A DNA stretch of 64,000 nt, taken from the NCBI RefSeq assembly GCF_964204645.1, contig NC_134029.1, forward strand, positions 3,915,001-3,979,000. The letters run 5' to 3'. The position numbers and the translations under genes are program-made. Origin of the DNA: Tubulanus polymorphus (Eukaryota; Nemertea; Palaeonemertea; Tubulaniformes; Tubulanidae). This document shows positions 1-10,640 of this stretch, one piece after another. The number at the start of each line of letters is the position of its first letter. The stretch's first letter is position 1. The notes under the pieces are model-generated. The model did no database searches. It saw only the letters and a list, made by a program, of their open reading frames with translations, and was not told the origin of the DNA.

Positions 1-308
1 GTGAGAAAACCTCTGGATCTAGCAGATACGAAAACTGAATATCCCATTTAGCTTTATGTGTACACTTTAAAAATCAACATCACAGGAATAGTATTTGTGT
101 TATAAGCTCACTCTTCAGTGCTTTGAGTGTTACATACATAAAGTTTTCTACTGTATTTTGCGTTAACCATTCAAAACGGCGGAAATAAAATGCTTCATTT
201 TTAATAATCTCTCTTAAACCGTCTTTTGATTATCAGAAACAAAAAACGCTTTCAGTGTATCATCAAAAAAGAATGTGTCGTAAAATACATAATGTTGTGG
301 TGAAATCT
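1..308. other. Downstream flank of first NAT8-like gene
   Basis: This AT-rich stretch has no recognisable gene. Its last bases (about 290-308) lie just beyond the stop of the minus-strand acetyltransferase copy and are repeated almost exactly near 1446-1461, beyond the next copy. They therefore belong to the duplicated unit and probably to its 3' UTR. Nothing else is supported. Confidence 0.5.
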
Positions 309-1070
309 TTATTCCTTGTGTGTCTTTAAATCAAGTATATAGTCATGCCCAAAAACTGGAATGAATTGTCTTGGCACCTTAATTCTGGGGCCGGAATCCT
401 GAAAACCACACTTTCTATAAAGACGGTGTGCTGCTACGCGTCCATTCCGAGCTGACCCATATAACTGTTCATAGCCTTTTTCTTTGCAATATGCAATAAC
501 GTGTTCCAGTAATATTTTACCAAGTCCTTTCCTTTGAAATTCAGGATGGATGCAGTTCATGTTGAAGGTGGGTATAGGTTTGCATAGGAGCTCTTCAGAG
601 CCGAAACTGGAAGGAATATCATCGCGAATAGAAACATGAACGCACCCTACCAGTTTACCAGAATCTTTCAGTTCCATCATGAAAATAACATCTTCGCTCG
701 GACTCGAAGTGCGAATTTTGTCAGCGATCTTTGGAACTCTTTCAGCGACGCTCGTGGTGTAATCATACGCGTACGCCAGCCAATAGGCGTAGAATATCAG
801 CGGAAATAAAACCACAGGAATTAAACCAACAAGAAATGAACGGCTGTATACCCAGACAATACAAACGCTAATTAATAGAACAACCTGCGCAATTGGTTCT
901 TTCATTTTTTGGGCCACTTCTGCGTGGACTAAATTCCAATTAGCTTTCGTCACAATCGATGTAACACCTTTGATATCCGTCTTAGAATTTGGATCCAGAT
1001 GTCGAATCTTAATATCACCCATACCTGCCCGTTGAGCGGTCCTAGTGCCGAGAAGGTTGCGCCACATCAT
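309..1070 (-). CDS. NAT8/camello-like membrane N-acetyltransferase, copy A
   Basis: This is an intact, intronless 253-residue frame. About residues 60-105 form a hydrophobic hairpin (VVLLISVCIVWVYSRSFLVG followed by a second segment ending in YWLAYAYDY), as in the ER/Golgi-anchored NAT8 family. Residues from about 120 to the C-terminus form a GNAT fold. The acetyl-CoA loop is visible as HPEFQRKGLGKILLEHVI (Q-R-K-G-L-G-K), followed by AAHRLYRKCGFQ, the usual final GNAT helix and strand. Family members acetylate cysteine S-conjugates or lysines in the secretory pathway; the substrate here is unknown. The start is a double Met, and the second Met aligns with the start of copy B. Copies B-D lie upstream on the same strand. 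Confidence 0.9.
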   Translation of the reverse strand: MMWRNLLGTRTAQRAGMGDIKIRHLDPNSKTDIKGVTSIVTKANWNLVHAEVAQKMKEPIAQVVLLISVCIVWVYSRSFLVGLIPVVLFPLIFYAYWLAYAYDYTTSVAERVPKIADKIRTSSPSEDVIFMMELKDSGKLVGCVHVSIRDDIPSSFGSEELLCKPIPTFNMNCIHPEFQRKGLGKILLEHVIAYCKEKGYEQLYGSARNGRVAAHRLYRKCGFQDSGPRIKVPRQFIPVFGHDYILDLKTHKE

Positions 1071-1461
1071 GTCAACACTTCATAGTGTAAAGAACAATAT
1101 GTATTCCAGCAAATGAACCGAGTGCTTCTAGTTTTGATATGCTACGATACCATGTATATGTAGTATGTTTTTTCGCTATACACCACAATCAATATCATAT
1201 AGGTCATCGGTGATTATTCACTGGGACACGTTTGCCCGGTATATAGAAAGCGCATTTTCACTTTCGAAAATCGAAATCGGAAGCGTAATATACAAACATT
1301 TACTATGCATGTGAGTATTTTCTATTCAAAACAGTGGATTTAAAAATCTTTGAAAAAAGCTGTTAAGAACGTTCTTCTCATGGCATAGAAAAATCCGCTT
1401 TAAAGATATGATATCAAACATAACTGCATCACGTGAAATATAGTATGTTGTGGTGAAATGT
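1071..1461. other. Spacer between NAT8-like copies A and B
   Basis: No open frame of note. The part just upstream of copy A (about 1094-1130, including tccagcaaatgaacc) recurs upstream of copy B (about 2255-2285). The part just downstream of copy B (1446-1480) matches the sequence downstream of copy A. The duplication unit therefore includes about 60 bp of 5' flank and a little 3' flank, and the promoters probably travelled with the genes. Confidence 0.5.
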
Positions 1462-2223
1462 TTACTCCTTGTGTGTCTTTAAATCAAGTATGAAGTTATG
1501 TACGATAGCTGGAATATTTTTTCGTGGTATCTTAATTTTAGGGCCACAATCCTGAAAACCACACTTTCTATAAAGACGATGTGCTGCTACGCGTCCATTC
1601 CGAGATGTCCCATATAACTGTTCATAGCCTTTTTCTTTGCAATATTCAATAACGTGTTCCAGTAATATTTTACCAAGTCCTTTCCTTTGAAATTCAGGAT
1701 GGATGCAGTTCATATCGAAGGTGGGTATAGGTTTGCATAGGAGCTCTTGAGAACCATAAATGGATGGTGGAATATCATCGCGAATATAAACATGAACGCA
1801 TCCTATCAGTTTACCAGAATCTTTCAGTTCCATCATAAAAATAACATCTTCACTCGGACTCGAAGAGCGAATTTTTTCGGCGATCTGAGGAACTTTATCG
1901 ATGACATTCGTGGTGTAATTAAACGCGTACGCCAGCCAATAGGCGTAGAATATCAGCGGAAATAGAACCACAGGAATTAAACCAACTAAAAATGAACGGC
2001 TGTATACCCAGACAATACAAACACTGATTAATAGAACAACCTGCGCAATTGGTTCTTTCATTTTTTGGGCCACTTCTGCGTGAACTAAATTCCCATTGGC
2101 TTTCATTACAGTCGAAGTAACATCTTTGATATCTGTCTCAGAATTTGGATCCAGATGTCGAATATTAATATCACTCATACCTGCCCGTTGACTGGCCCTA
2201 GTGCCGAGAGGGTTGCGCCACAT
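1462..2223 (-). CDS. NAT8/camello-like membrane N-acetyltransferase, copy B
   Basis: This is an intact, intronless 253-residue frame starting MWRNPLGTRASQ. It is closely similar to copy A along its whole length, including the hydrophobic hairpin and the acetyl-CoA loop HPEFQRKGLGKILLEHVI. It differs mainly around residues 105-120 (FNYTTNVIDKVPQIAEKI), at a one-residue insertion near PPSIYGSQE, and in the last 30 residues. Family knowledge gives an ER/Golgi membrane N-acetyltransferase; the substrate cannot be told from sequence. A and B look like a recent tandem duplication, because non-coding flanks are shared too. Confidence 0.9.
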   Translation of the reverse strand: MWRNPLGTRASQRAGMSDINIRHLDPNSETDIKDVTSTVMKANGNLVHAEVAQKMKEPIAQVVLLISVCIVWVYSRSFLVGLIPVVLFPLIFYAYWLAYAFNYTTNVIDKVPQIAEKIRSSSPSEDVIFMMELKDSGKLIGCVHVYIRDDIPPSIYGSQELLCKPIPTFDMNCIHPEFQRKGLGKILLEHVIEYCKEKGYEQLYGTSRNGRVAAHRLYRKCGFQDCGPKIKIPRKNIPAIVHNFILDLKTHKE

Positions 2224-2396
2224 TTTTATATCAACAATTCAACCGATAAAAACAATATGTAATCCAGCAAATGAACCAGGTGCTTAGGTTATATACGATG
2301 CTTTAACAACGCGGTTGCGGATCCTATTCTCGAAGAAGAATGGTCGACGTCGGAAATGCGGAACAGATCGAACTAGTAACGATGAAACATTTAGAT

Positions 2397-2890
2397 TCAG
2401 GCAGAGCTACGCGTATTTTTATGATAAGCAACGCGCACCAACCGCACAACGATTTTAAATCGAAACAAGGAAAATGATAGAAAAACAAGGTGACGAGTAG
2501 TGACGAGTAGTTTACCAGAATCTTTCAGTTCCATCATGAAAATAATATCTTCACTCGGACTCGAAGAGCGAATTTTATCGCCGACCTGTGGAATTGTTTT
2601 AGTGACGCTCGTGGTGTAATCATACGCGTACGCCAGCCAATAGGCGTAGAATATCAGCGGAAATATAACCACAGGAATTAAACCAACTAAAAATGAACGG
2701 CTGTATACCCAGACAATGCAAACACTAATCAATAGCACAAACTGCTCAATTGGTTCTTTCATTTCTTGGGCCACTTGTGCGTGGATCAAACTCCAATTCG
2801 CATTCACCGCAATCGAAATCACGTCTTTGATATCAGTCGTAGAATTTGGATCCAGTTGTCGAATTCTAATATCATCCAGTCTAAGCTGTG
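2397..2890 (-). pseudogene. Broken NAT8-like copy C
   Basis: About 130 codons of the same family remain, reading DDIRIRQLDPNSTTDIKDV, then the full hydrophobic hairpin, then SSSPSEDIIFMMELKDSGKL. At about 2516 the similarity stops and unrelated sequence follows, with a short direct duplication of gtgacgagta at the break. The acetyl-CoA-binding half, including the Q-x-x-G-x-G loop, is absent. At the N-terminal end the family start MWRN... is also missing, and an in-frame stop lies just upstream of the DDIRIR segment with no ATG between. With neither a start nor a catalytic half, it cannot make an active enzyme. Its N-terminal part is closer to copy D than to A or B. Confidence 0.8.
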
Positions 2891-3350
2891 GGTCGTTGTA
2901 TTTCTAGTGGAACGTTTGGCGTTATGTAATTTATGTATACATTTATCTGGCTTTTTTATTCTTTTTACGTAACAAAATAAACGTTAATGTATGTAGGTCG
3001 TTGAACTCAATTCAGAGACATATGGTACAATCCATTAATCGCTGTATGCACAGTAGGCCTATCTATTTACGAGACAGGTTTGAAAAAGAAACGACCGTTC
3101 ATTTTTTTCATTTCAGGATTCGAGTACGATCAGGGAACTTAGGGGTCTCCAGATCTTGAACTCTGCGTTGAGACTGCTCATATGATAGAAAAACATCCCT
3201 CGATTTCAAACCCTAACAAATATACGCTTTTTCACAAAATTCTTACTAACTTTGTATAATATTTTCAACATTTGTTATAGATGTATATTACTGAATACAA
3301 TATTACCACATGATTACATTGTTTATGTTCAATATTAGATATATGCCAAT
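2891..3350. other. Spacer between NAT8-like copies C and D
   Basis: AT-rich sequence without a supported gene. It should contain the 3' UTR of minus-strand copy D (stop at 3351) and whatever replaced the 5' end of copy C. No tRNA, simple repeat or splice-paired frame was recognised. Confidence 0.4.
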
Positions 3351-4103
3351 CTAAAAGTCAAGAATGTATTCTTTAACTATTACTGGGATCTGTCTTGGTA
3401 CCTTAATTATGGGCCCTGAGTTCCGAAAACCGTATTTTCTATAAAGTTCATGTGCGGCTATGCGGCCCCTATGAGTGATTCCATATAATTTCTTATAGCC
3501 TTTTTCTTTGCAATGTTCAATGACGTGTTCTAGCATTCTTTTTCCCAGTCCTCTCCCCTGAAATTCTGGAAGGATACTGTTCATGCGAAACATGGCAAAT
3601 GGTTTCCAAGAAAGATGTTCAGAGCCAAAACTGGGAGGAATATCATCGCGAATCAAAACATGAACGCATCCTATCAGTTTACCAGAATCTTTCAGTTCCA
3701 TCATAAAAATAACATCTTCACTCGGACTCGAAGAGCGAATTTTGTTAGCGATCTTTGGAACCCTTTCACTGACACTCGTGGTGTAATCATACGCGTACGC
3801 CAGCCAATAAGCGTAGAATATAAGCGGAAATAGAACCACGGGAATTAAACCAACAAGAAATGAACGGCTATATACCCAGACAATGCAAACGCTAATTAAT
3901 AGAATTACTTGAATAATTGGTTCTTTCATTTCTTGGACCACCTGTGCATGAACTAAATTCCAGTTGGCTTTTCCCGAAATCGAAATTGCTTCTTCAATGT
4001 CCGTCCTCGAATTTGGATCTAGCTGTCGAATTCTAATATCATCCTCAGCCACCCGTTCGGCCCTATTGCCAGGAAGGTTGCGCCACATCTTGCCGTTTAC
4101 CAA
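3351..4103 (-). CDS. NAT8/camello-like membrane N-acetyltransferase, copy D
   Basis: An intact, intronless frame of 250 residues (MVNGKMWRNLPG...). The second Met aligns with the start of copies A and B, so translation may begin there. The hydrophobic hairpin is nearly identical to the other copies. The catalytic half is the most divergent of the three intact genes: the acetyl-CoA loop reads LPEFQGRGLGKRMLEHVI, the final segment reads AAHELYRKYGFRNS, and the C-terminus is shorter, ending EYILDF. The glycines and charged residues needed for CoA binding are kept, so activity is likely. The role is as for the family, with unknown substrate. Confidence 0.88.
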   Translation of the reverse strand: MVNGKMWRNLPGNRAERVAEDDIRIRQLDPNSRTDIEEAISISGKANWNLVHAQVVQEMKEPIIQVILLISVCIVWVYSRSFLVGLIPVVLFPLIFYAYWLAYAYDYTTSVSERVPKIANKIRSSSPSEDVIFMMELKDSGKLIGCVHVLIRDDIPPSFGSEHLSWKPFAMFRMNSILPEFQGRGLGKRMLEHVIEHCKEKGYKKLYGITHRGRIAAHELYRKYGFRNSGPIIKVPRQIPVIVKEYILDF

Positions 4104-4662
4104 CCCTAGAACACATTTTAACCAGGACTAAGTAGATATAAGGTCTAAAACCGGCGAGAAGTTTAAAGGGCCTCGTTTGCTCGAGAACATACCTGTGGAA
4201 TTTGTGGATCGCTGTTGTCCGCGTGGGACGTTAACGTTTCTCTGAATTCGTTCTAAATGATTCAGCAAGAGAGTGGGTCGCTATACGGTACGTAGTCCAA
4301 TGACCGACGGTGACACTCAGGCTATCTAGTACACAGCACCTATTTACTAGACAGACTTAAGCGTGATTGTAATAATTTATTATTCATTCAGTGCTTGCTT
4401 ATAATCAAGTTTAGAAAACAAAGATCTATTTAATCTGTTTTATGATGAACCAAGGAACCTTCAGGTCTAGAGACCACCCATAAAATGTTGCTATAACAAA
4501 AAAAAACACGTTACACCGAGATTGATTTGTTTTTGATATCGATAATGACTTTAAATCATCATATTGAATTATATTGAGACCTGGTGGTACTGAATAAATA
4601 CATATCAATGTGATACAGAGCGGATCTAAAGAACTGCATTGGCTGTTTGTTTCAATTCGTTT
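4104..4662. other. Spacer: upstream region of copy D and 3' UTR of the cyclic-nucleotide gene
   Basis: The right part should be the 3' UTR of the minus-strand gene ending at 4663. A minus-strand poly(A) signal (AATAAA, seen as tttatt at 4376-4381) is a plausible end. The left part should hold the promoter of NAT copy D. No other gene is supported. Confidence 0.45.
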
Positions 4663-7600
4663 TCATTTGTTTGCTGCTACAACTTCATCCAAAGCCATTC
4701 CAAAGTTGCTGTCGAGATAATGACTTCTAGGTCGGTACTTGTCTTTTGAAGGTATCGGTATTCGATCCGGTGTCTAAAATTAAAGAAAAAGATAGTTACG
4801 AATCAAACCAAGATACAAGCTACGTAAAGCCAAAAAACAAAAACAAATTTCCAAAAGGGATAGATAACACGTTTCCATCATGCTGATGCTGCTGCAAGGA
4901 ATGCCGCTTACCACGCATGGGAATCGCTGCGTATCATTTAAACGACCTTGACCTTGACCCATCCATACTTTCATTCTCCTCTCAAGGTCGGAGAGTTCCG
5001 AATCACTGCTGCCTAAAAGTTCGTAAAAACTTTCATCGCCGACTGTGATCCGATGTGCCATGTTTCGTTGTTTTACCGCGAAATCGTTCGCGGCGCTCGA
5101 CGTTTCTTTCTGCGTCGGTGAACCGGACACGTTTGCCGTCGATTTCTGCGTCGGATCTTGATATTTTTCGCGCAACATTTTACGCTTTTGTTTCGCCTTC
5201 TCCCGCGTTCGGATGCGATGGAATACGGTGCCGGGTCCGTGCAAATCGATCACTGGACCACGCGGAGGCAACGAGAATGAATCGGTCGAGTGATGCGACT
5301 GCGCCGACGCGTAATGAATTGACGTCGACGACGACGACGACGACCTTTTTCCATCGCCTCTACCTGTAACAATCCCTCCGCTAGGGGGAGCGGTTTCGCG
5401 ATTGAATTCTGCGGCCATATCTACGATCGTTCGCAGTAGCGGTATCTTACACATGAACGCAGCGAAACGATGTTTTAATTTAAAGTGCAGACAATTTTTC
5501 ATCAGTTCGATCGCGTGAGGATTTCGTTTCACCAGCAGTCGTTCGTAATGTTTCATTTCGAGAACGAGCACTTCTGTCCTTTGGGTGCATACAGCGCTTT
5601 GTATGTACGTGTCCATGTCTAGTAAAACCTCTATGTCTCCTGCAGAAAATGGAATTAAAAGAGCGTTTCAGAGCTGCAATAGGCTACGTTGGAATGGGGG
5701 TAGCGGCGCAACGTTTCATCCAACCAGAATTCGCCAGGTTCACTATAGCGTACAGTGCGACGATAACGCTGGATCTCTACTCTTACTCTTTAAGCGTATG
5801 TGCCTAGCTATTTGATTGGAACACTTCAACCCAAAGTGAATTGAAAATTAGCTAATTTTGATCACATCTGACATTAATTTTGAGTACATCTGACATTTAA
5901 GTGGCGGTATCTGACCGGATAGCTGATGTGCCGTTTACCCCTTTCAATGAATCAGGCAGCCTTTAATACCGTACCGATGATTTCATTTCTACCAAGTAAA
6001 CAAAGATCCACAGCTTTTCGCAACGGAGACGGTCGTTTATATTTGATAGAATGTGTCGGTTCGTGTTCATCTTGTCGTTGAGAGGCATTGCTGAAATTGA
6101 GTCAAAATCTGAATACGTGACTCGAAAGTGTTAAAACCTTTATAGACATTTACGAGATTAAACCGAATTGAAAGCCCATGTCGAGAGGTACTTTCATGAA
6201 GTACCCAAAACATTTGAAAGAATAAGGGCATTTTAAAAACATAGATCTGAGATTACCTGTTACTTTGATTGATCGGAAGAATCGACTTATGTTCATCCCG
6301 GCAGAGATTGGCGTACTGGTGTCGTAGCGAAATCGGGTTTATCGTCATCTTTACTTCACCGCTGAAATAATGAAATAAGATTATTTTCCTAAGTCATAAT
6401 ATCACCTTTTCATAGCTTTTACTACAATTTGCTATGCATTGTCATTTTTTTAAAATCATTCCGTGGTAGTAGCATTCTGATATTGCATTGAATCATTATC
6501 TCGATAAAGATATTTATTACCCAGTTTTTAGAATCATCAACTGATGTAACGAAAAACACGTATTTTACTTGTCATCAATGCGTGTTGCATGTCAATAAAA
6601 TGTCCGGTGTTTTCGCATTAATCACTAGATAGACAATGACGTTGATGAATTGATATGAAATTGAACAAGCGAAGCTGCCATTAAATTTTAACTACAGTCT
6701 ATCTATTATTTTATTTCTTTATCACGAAAATGGCCCATTGACAGCGCTCTAGTAGTAGCGCCCGCCTGTTCTTTTTGTCATGTAAAGCTTTACAGCAACG
6801 AACCCGTCGATTCTATAACAAACAACAATAACCTATAAATCCCGTCAATTCATTTTCTTGTCAATGAAATTAGTTTTTCTAGTCCTGCGTTCGGTGCTAT
6901 TCTTTCTTTAATGATAAAATGAAAACTACAGTAAACCATGTAACATCAAGTTTTAACAGTCGTGAGTCAGATCGGGGATTATTCTGAATAAATTACTGTA
7001 TGGATCCCGAGTATCAAATCCAATTGATTTAGTTTTTCCCGCAATAGCAATTCCGTTCTAATGCAATAGGAACCGACCTATGCCAATCATCGTCATTCAT
7101 AATGAATTTCACACCGATATAAGTATATCAAGAATGGAAAATCAGCTGGATGATTTATGAAGCATTTGAGAGTGTGAAATCGAATGTAATGCAGGTGATG
7201 AACTCGATTGTGTGGTTAATGGAAGGCAAAGGCTCATAACACAGAAACACAATTTCTCCAATCGAACTTTATAAGTTGTGATGGTTTAATGGACTATTAA
7301 TGATTCTACGGTGTGATTTCTCCCTATTAACGGCTTATTTAACGATGGTGATTAAACCTACCTGATGATGAAATATATTTCGGTAACCGGATCGCCTTGT
7401 CTGACTATAGCAGTGTCATAGTTGTACGTCTCTTTTCGAAGCGCCATGGCCAGCTGTTTTCTATATTTCGGAGACCAGTTAGAGAAGTATTCGCTTGCCG
7501 CGATGAAATTCGACTTGTCTTCGAATTCTTTGGCGATGAAGTTTTTCACGGATCTGTTGTAAAGATCGCGATCTATAGCGATCAGATCGGTTGATTCATC

Positions 7601-10590
7601 GGCGACGATGCTTGCCGTACGGATACAATCCTCACTCAGAAGTGCTACCTCACCAAATGTATCACCGGGCCCTAGGGAAAATGCACAACATCTAATAAAT
7701 AAATCTATTTCAATCTTTTTTGAAATATTTATCCCTACGACTAGACATTTACCTTCGAAAATATCCCACATTTTGCCGTTATTGTTGCTTCTTGAAAACT
7801 AAGCTTTCTCGCAAATATTTATTTGAAATGACGCAGATTTATTAGCACGTTGCGTATCATAAACCTACCATAATTTATTCAGGAAAAATATATTTTCACA
7901 ATTGACGTCTCTGATCATATTTTATTTAGCACAGTTACCATGGTATTAGCAATAGCACAATGAAAATAACATAACATTATATTTAGTCCAGGGGAAGAAA
8001 TAAAAAGCTTTTGACACGTGATATAAAATGTATATGGGAAATGGCTAGACGAAGTGGGCTTGATTCAAAATTTAGAAGTATGTAATAAGTGTACATATGG
8101 TCCGTCACTGACTTAGGGTTTGAATCTCTTTTTAAGTATAGATTTTGATTGTAATTTATTTACCGAGTGAGCAAACAAATGTTCCGATTTTGTTGCGTTC
8201 ACGGCACCGTCGCTCGTCCTCGACTGGTGCATCGAGTCGTTCATCTTGATCGGTAAGAGGTACGTCAGTTTTCGGCGTCTGCTCTGGCGCTGGTGGAATG
8301 TCCGTTTCATCGCTTGCCGACTCGACTTTAGCGTAGTGAATGTAGATGGTAACTTTTCCCGATAAGATTATGAAGAAGCTACGGGAAAAGAACAGATTGG
8401 AAAGTCTTTATTACGTAACAATCTTGTAGATATTCAAGGGCAAGACGGGGACAAGGTAACCCTATCCAAAATCTTCCATATTGTCATGAAACGAATTTAT
8501 GATTTGCCAAGGTTAGTCAACATTTCAACAACAAAAAAAATTTCAATTCAGGTAGATCTCTGTATAGGACGCTTTCTCGTGTGTTTATTTATTCTAACAT
8601 TAATAATAGAAAATATTTTCACTAAAAGTATTGTGTTAAAGCATTCTTCGATAATAAATCGACTGACTCCCCTGAAATAAACCCTATGCAAATGTTTATC
8701 ACCGCTAATGGATCGTGACAAAGAAATAGAATTTAAGCGGACAAGAAGAAGACAAATATGAATTATTATGAACATTTGCTTCGATTGTTTGTGCGCATTT
8801 TTTTCCCAATATCGTCTTTGTGTTTTTTTCGAAAACGGTAACGACGTATTGTAAAATTTGGCGAAGAAATCCCACGATTTACTTTCAGTAGAAACGTACG
8901 TGCAATTAAAGGAAAAATATGCTGATACATATGAAGTGGTAAATTCCGAATTAAAAAAATTCGACCCCCATGACAATTTCATTTTCGATTTACCTCGTCT
9001 CTAAATCATTGTATTCATTTGGAAACTTACCAATCACCCTTTTCTCCTTGTTTGATGATGATATCGTCTTTGACTTTCTTAACGAAGCCGCAGTGTTTTA
9101 GAACGTCGTGCAGAAGGACTAAAAGAAAGACTCGCGATTCAAGGATGCAATTTAGAATTCTCAGTTATTCGAAACATGTGCTTTTTCACGAATTGGCGGG
9201 TTAAAATATGAGCCATCCGAGTAAATTGAAAGAGACATATAATAACCTTCTCAGAAAATTTCTTCAGATCGTGTAATTTCAATCGCATTTTGGTAATCGA
9301 ATTCGACTAGGCAGTAGAGATATCGCGACATAAACCTATATACTTCAACAACGCTTCAACAATGAAATCCCATTAGTTATCAAACAATAGCTTTACTAGA
9401 AACAACGATTTGTCAAGTGCTTTCACGAAAGTTAGTTGAAGTATTATGTTCGTCGTCCCACTCTTAATCCCGTGTATATATATTATCTTTAAGATGTTGG
9501 TTTGCTTTGGTTGTTTGTACCGTCCAGTGCGCAAGAGTAAATACAACTGCTAAATGGGTATATTTCATTAGTCGTGGATCGCTTATGTATATAATTATCA
9601 CTCTATGGTCATACGTTATACGTTCTTTGGCCACCGAAACTTACGTACATTATAGTACAACCAGTCATTGAGGCGAATGCAAACTTTTTCGACATATGGC
9701 TTGAAAAAGAATCACGCATGCACCAAAAATTCACGTTATAATTGATGCTGATTTTTTATCACGAGAACGATCGTAGGAAATCGAAGTATTATAATTATTT
9801 TTCTTAATTTTCAAGTGAGAAATGTGAAATTCATAAACAGATTGCGAAAAGCTGTTTGTTTTAATGATAAAGCATTTATAGGTTTGGCTTATATCTAACG
9901 TGACTTGTGATAATTCATTTATTTCACACTACCAACTAAGCGGACATTTTCCAACTATAGGTAAAATTAATGTGTTTTTGGCGGCGCGCGAACAAAAATC
10001 TCTCACGACTCGCATGAAGAAGAAAGTGTGAAACACGCATTTGTAGCCTTGATCGATAATTTATTTACGTACCTGCGTTTGTTAAAATGACAAATAGCAG
10101 ATTTCTTTAATCACGGATTAGCAAAAGCAGACTTATGATTTTACGAAATTGCCATCATATCCGTCGCGTTGAAACTAATTTGTATTTATAAATCCGAATT
10201 AACGATGTCTTTACAGCGAAATCCTACGGATCACGTATCCGCAGAAAGCTGATAACTCCTAATTTATAGCCGCGATTTAAACGTTGGGTTTTGTTACACG
10301 GTATGAATTATTATAAATGGAAATACGTAGTGAGACTCAACAAACGAAAATTCAGACATGATTTTCCGTCATCAGAATCCAATTTAATGCAACATGATGA
10401 ATAATGCATAGATTTATTGGTTACGGTAGTCAGGTAGTCATTTAGACATTAGGTACTTACTTGGTTTCAATGAGCGAAATAAATCCGATTTCTTACTGAA
10501 CCACGGTAAGAACTGCTGAATCTCGAAATCCGATCGCAGATGCGGAGGTTGGGCGAGGACCGCGACAACTTTTGAATAGAATAACGACAT
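4663..10590 (-). CDS. Protein with two cyclic-nucleotide-binding domains (CNBD-like), 8 coding exons
   Basis: Exons: 10461-10590, 9031-9118, 8164-8378, 7362-7671, 6257-6361, 5975-6090, 4912-5639 and 4663-4773. All junctions are GT-AG and in phase, giving 600 residues from the Met at 10590. Domain 1 (about residues 44-190) has IIIKQGEKGD, FFIILSGKVTIYI and the phosphate-binding cassette FGEVALLSEDCIRTAS, with Glu and Arg kept. A roughly 50-residue acidic, Pro-rich insert lies inside it. Domain 2 (about 215-365) has AIVRQGDPVTEIYFIISGEV and IIGDIEVLLDMDTYIQSAV, where the cassette Arg is replaced. The rest is polar, then FGMALDEVVAANK-stop. Such soluble proteins are cAMP/cGMP sensors; mammalian CNBD2 is linked to spermatogenesis, but orthology is not certain. 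The frame is open upstream of the Met (AAAFFRTRDQRSFIE) to a possible splice site at 10641, so a further 5' exon may exist. Confidence 0.8.
5649..5807 (+). other. Unexplained 52-codon open frame inside an intron of the CNBD-like gene
   Basis: Between exons 6 and 7 of the minus-strand gene, the plus strand has ATG plus 51 codons to TAG. It reads MELKERFRAAIGYVGMGVAA and continues with a second amphipathic part ending in LDLYSYSLS. The stretch is clearly more GC-rich than nearby introns and all three minus-strand frames are broken here. It is flanked by ctgcag before and by gtatgt near its end, so it could be a stray exon. I recognise no family, and chance cannot be excluded for 52 codons. Confidence 0.25.
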
Positions 10591-10640
10591 TTCGATGAAA
10601 GATCTTTGATCTCTGGTGCGGAAAAATGCGGCGGCGGCGG

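Noticed and set aside
8548-8982. 144-codon minus frame in a CNBD-like intron
   Set aside because: Lies wholly between exons 9031-9118 and 8164-8378, which join in phase without it; composition is intron-like.
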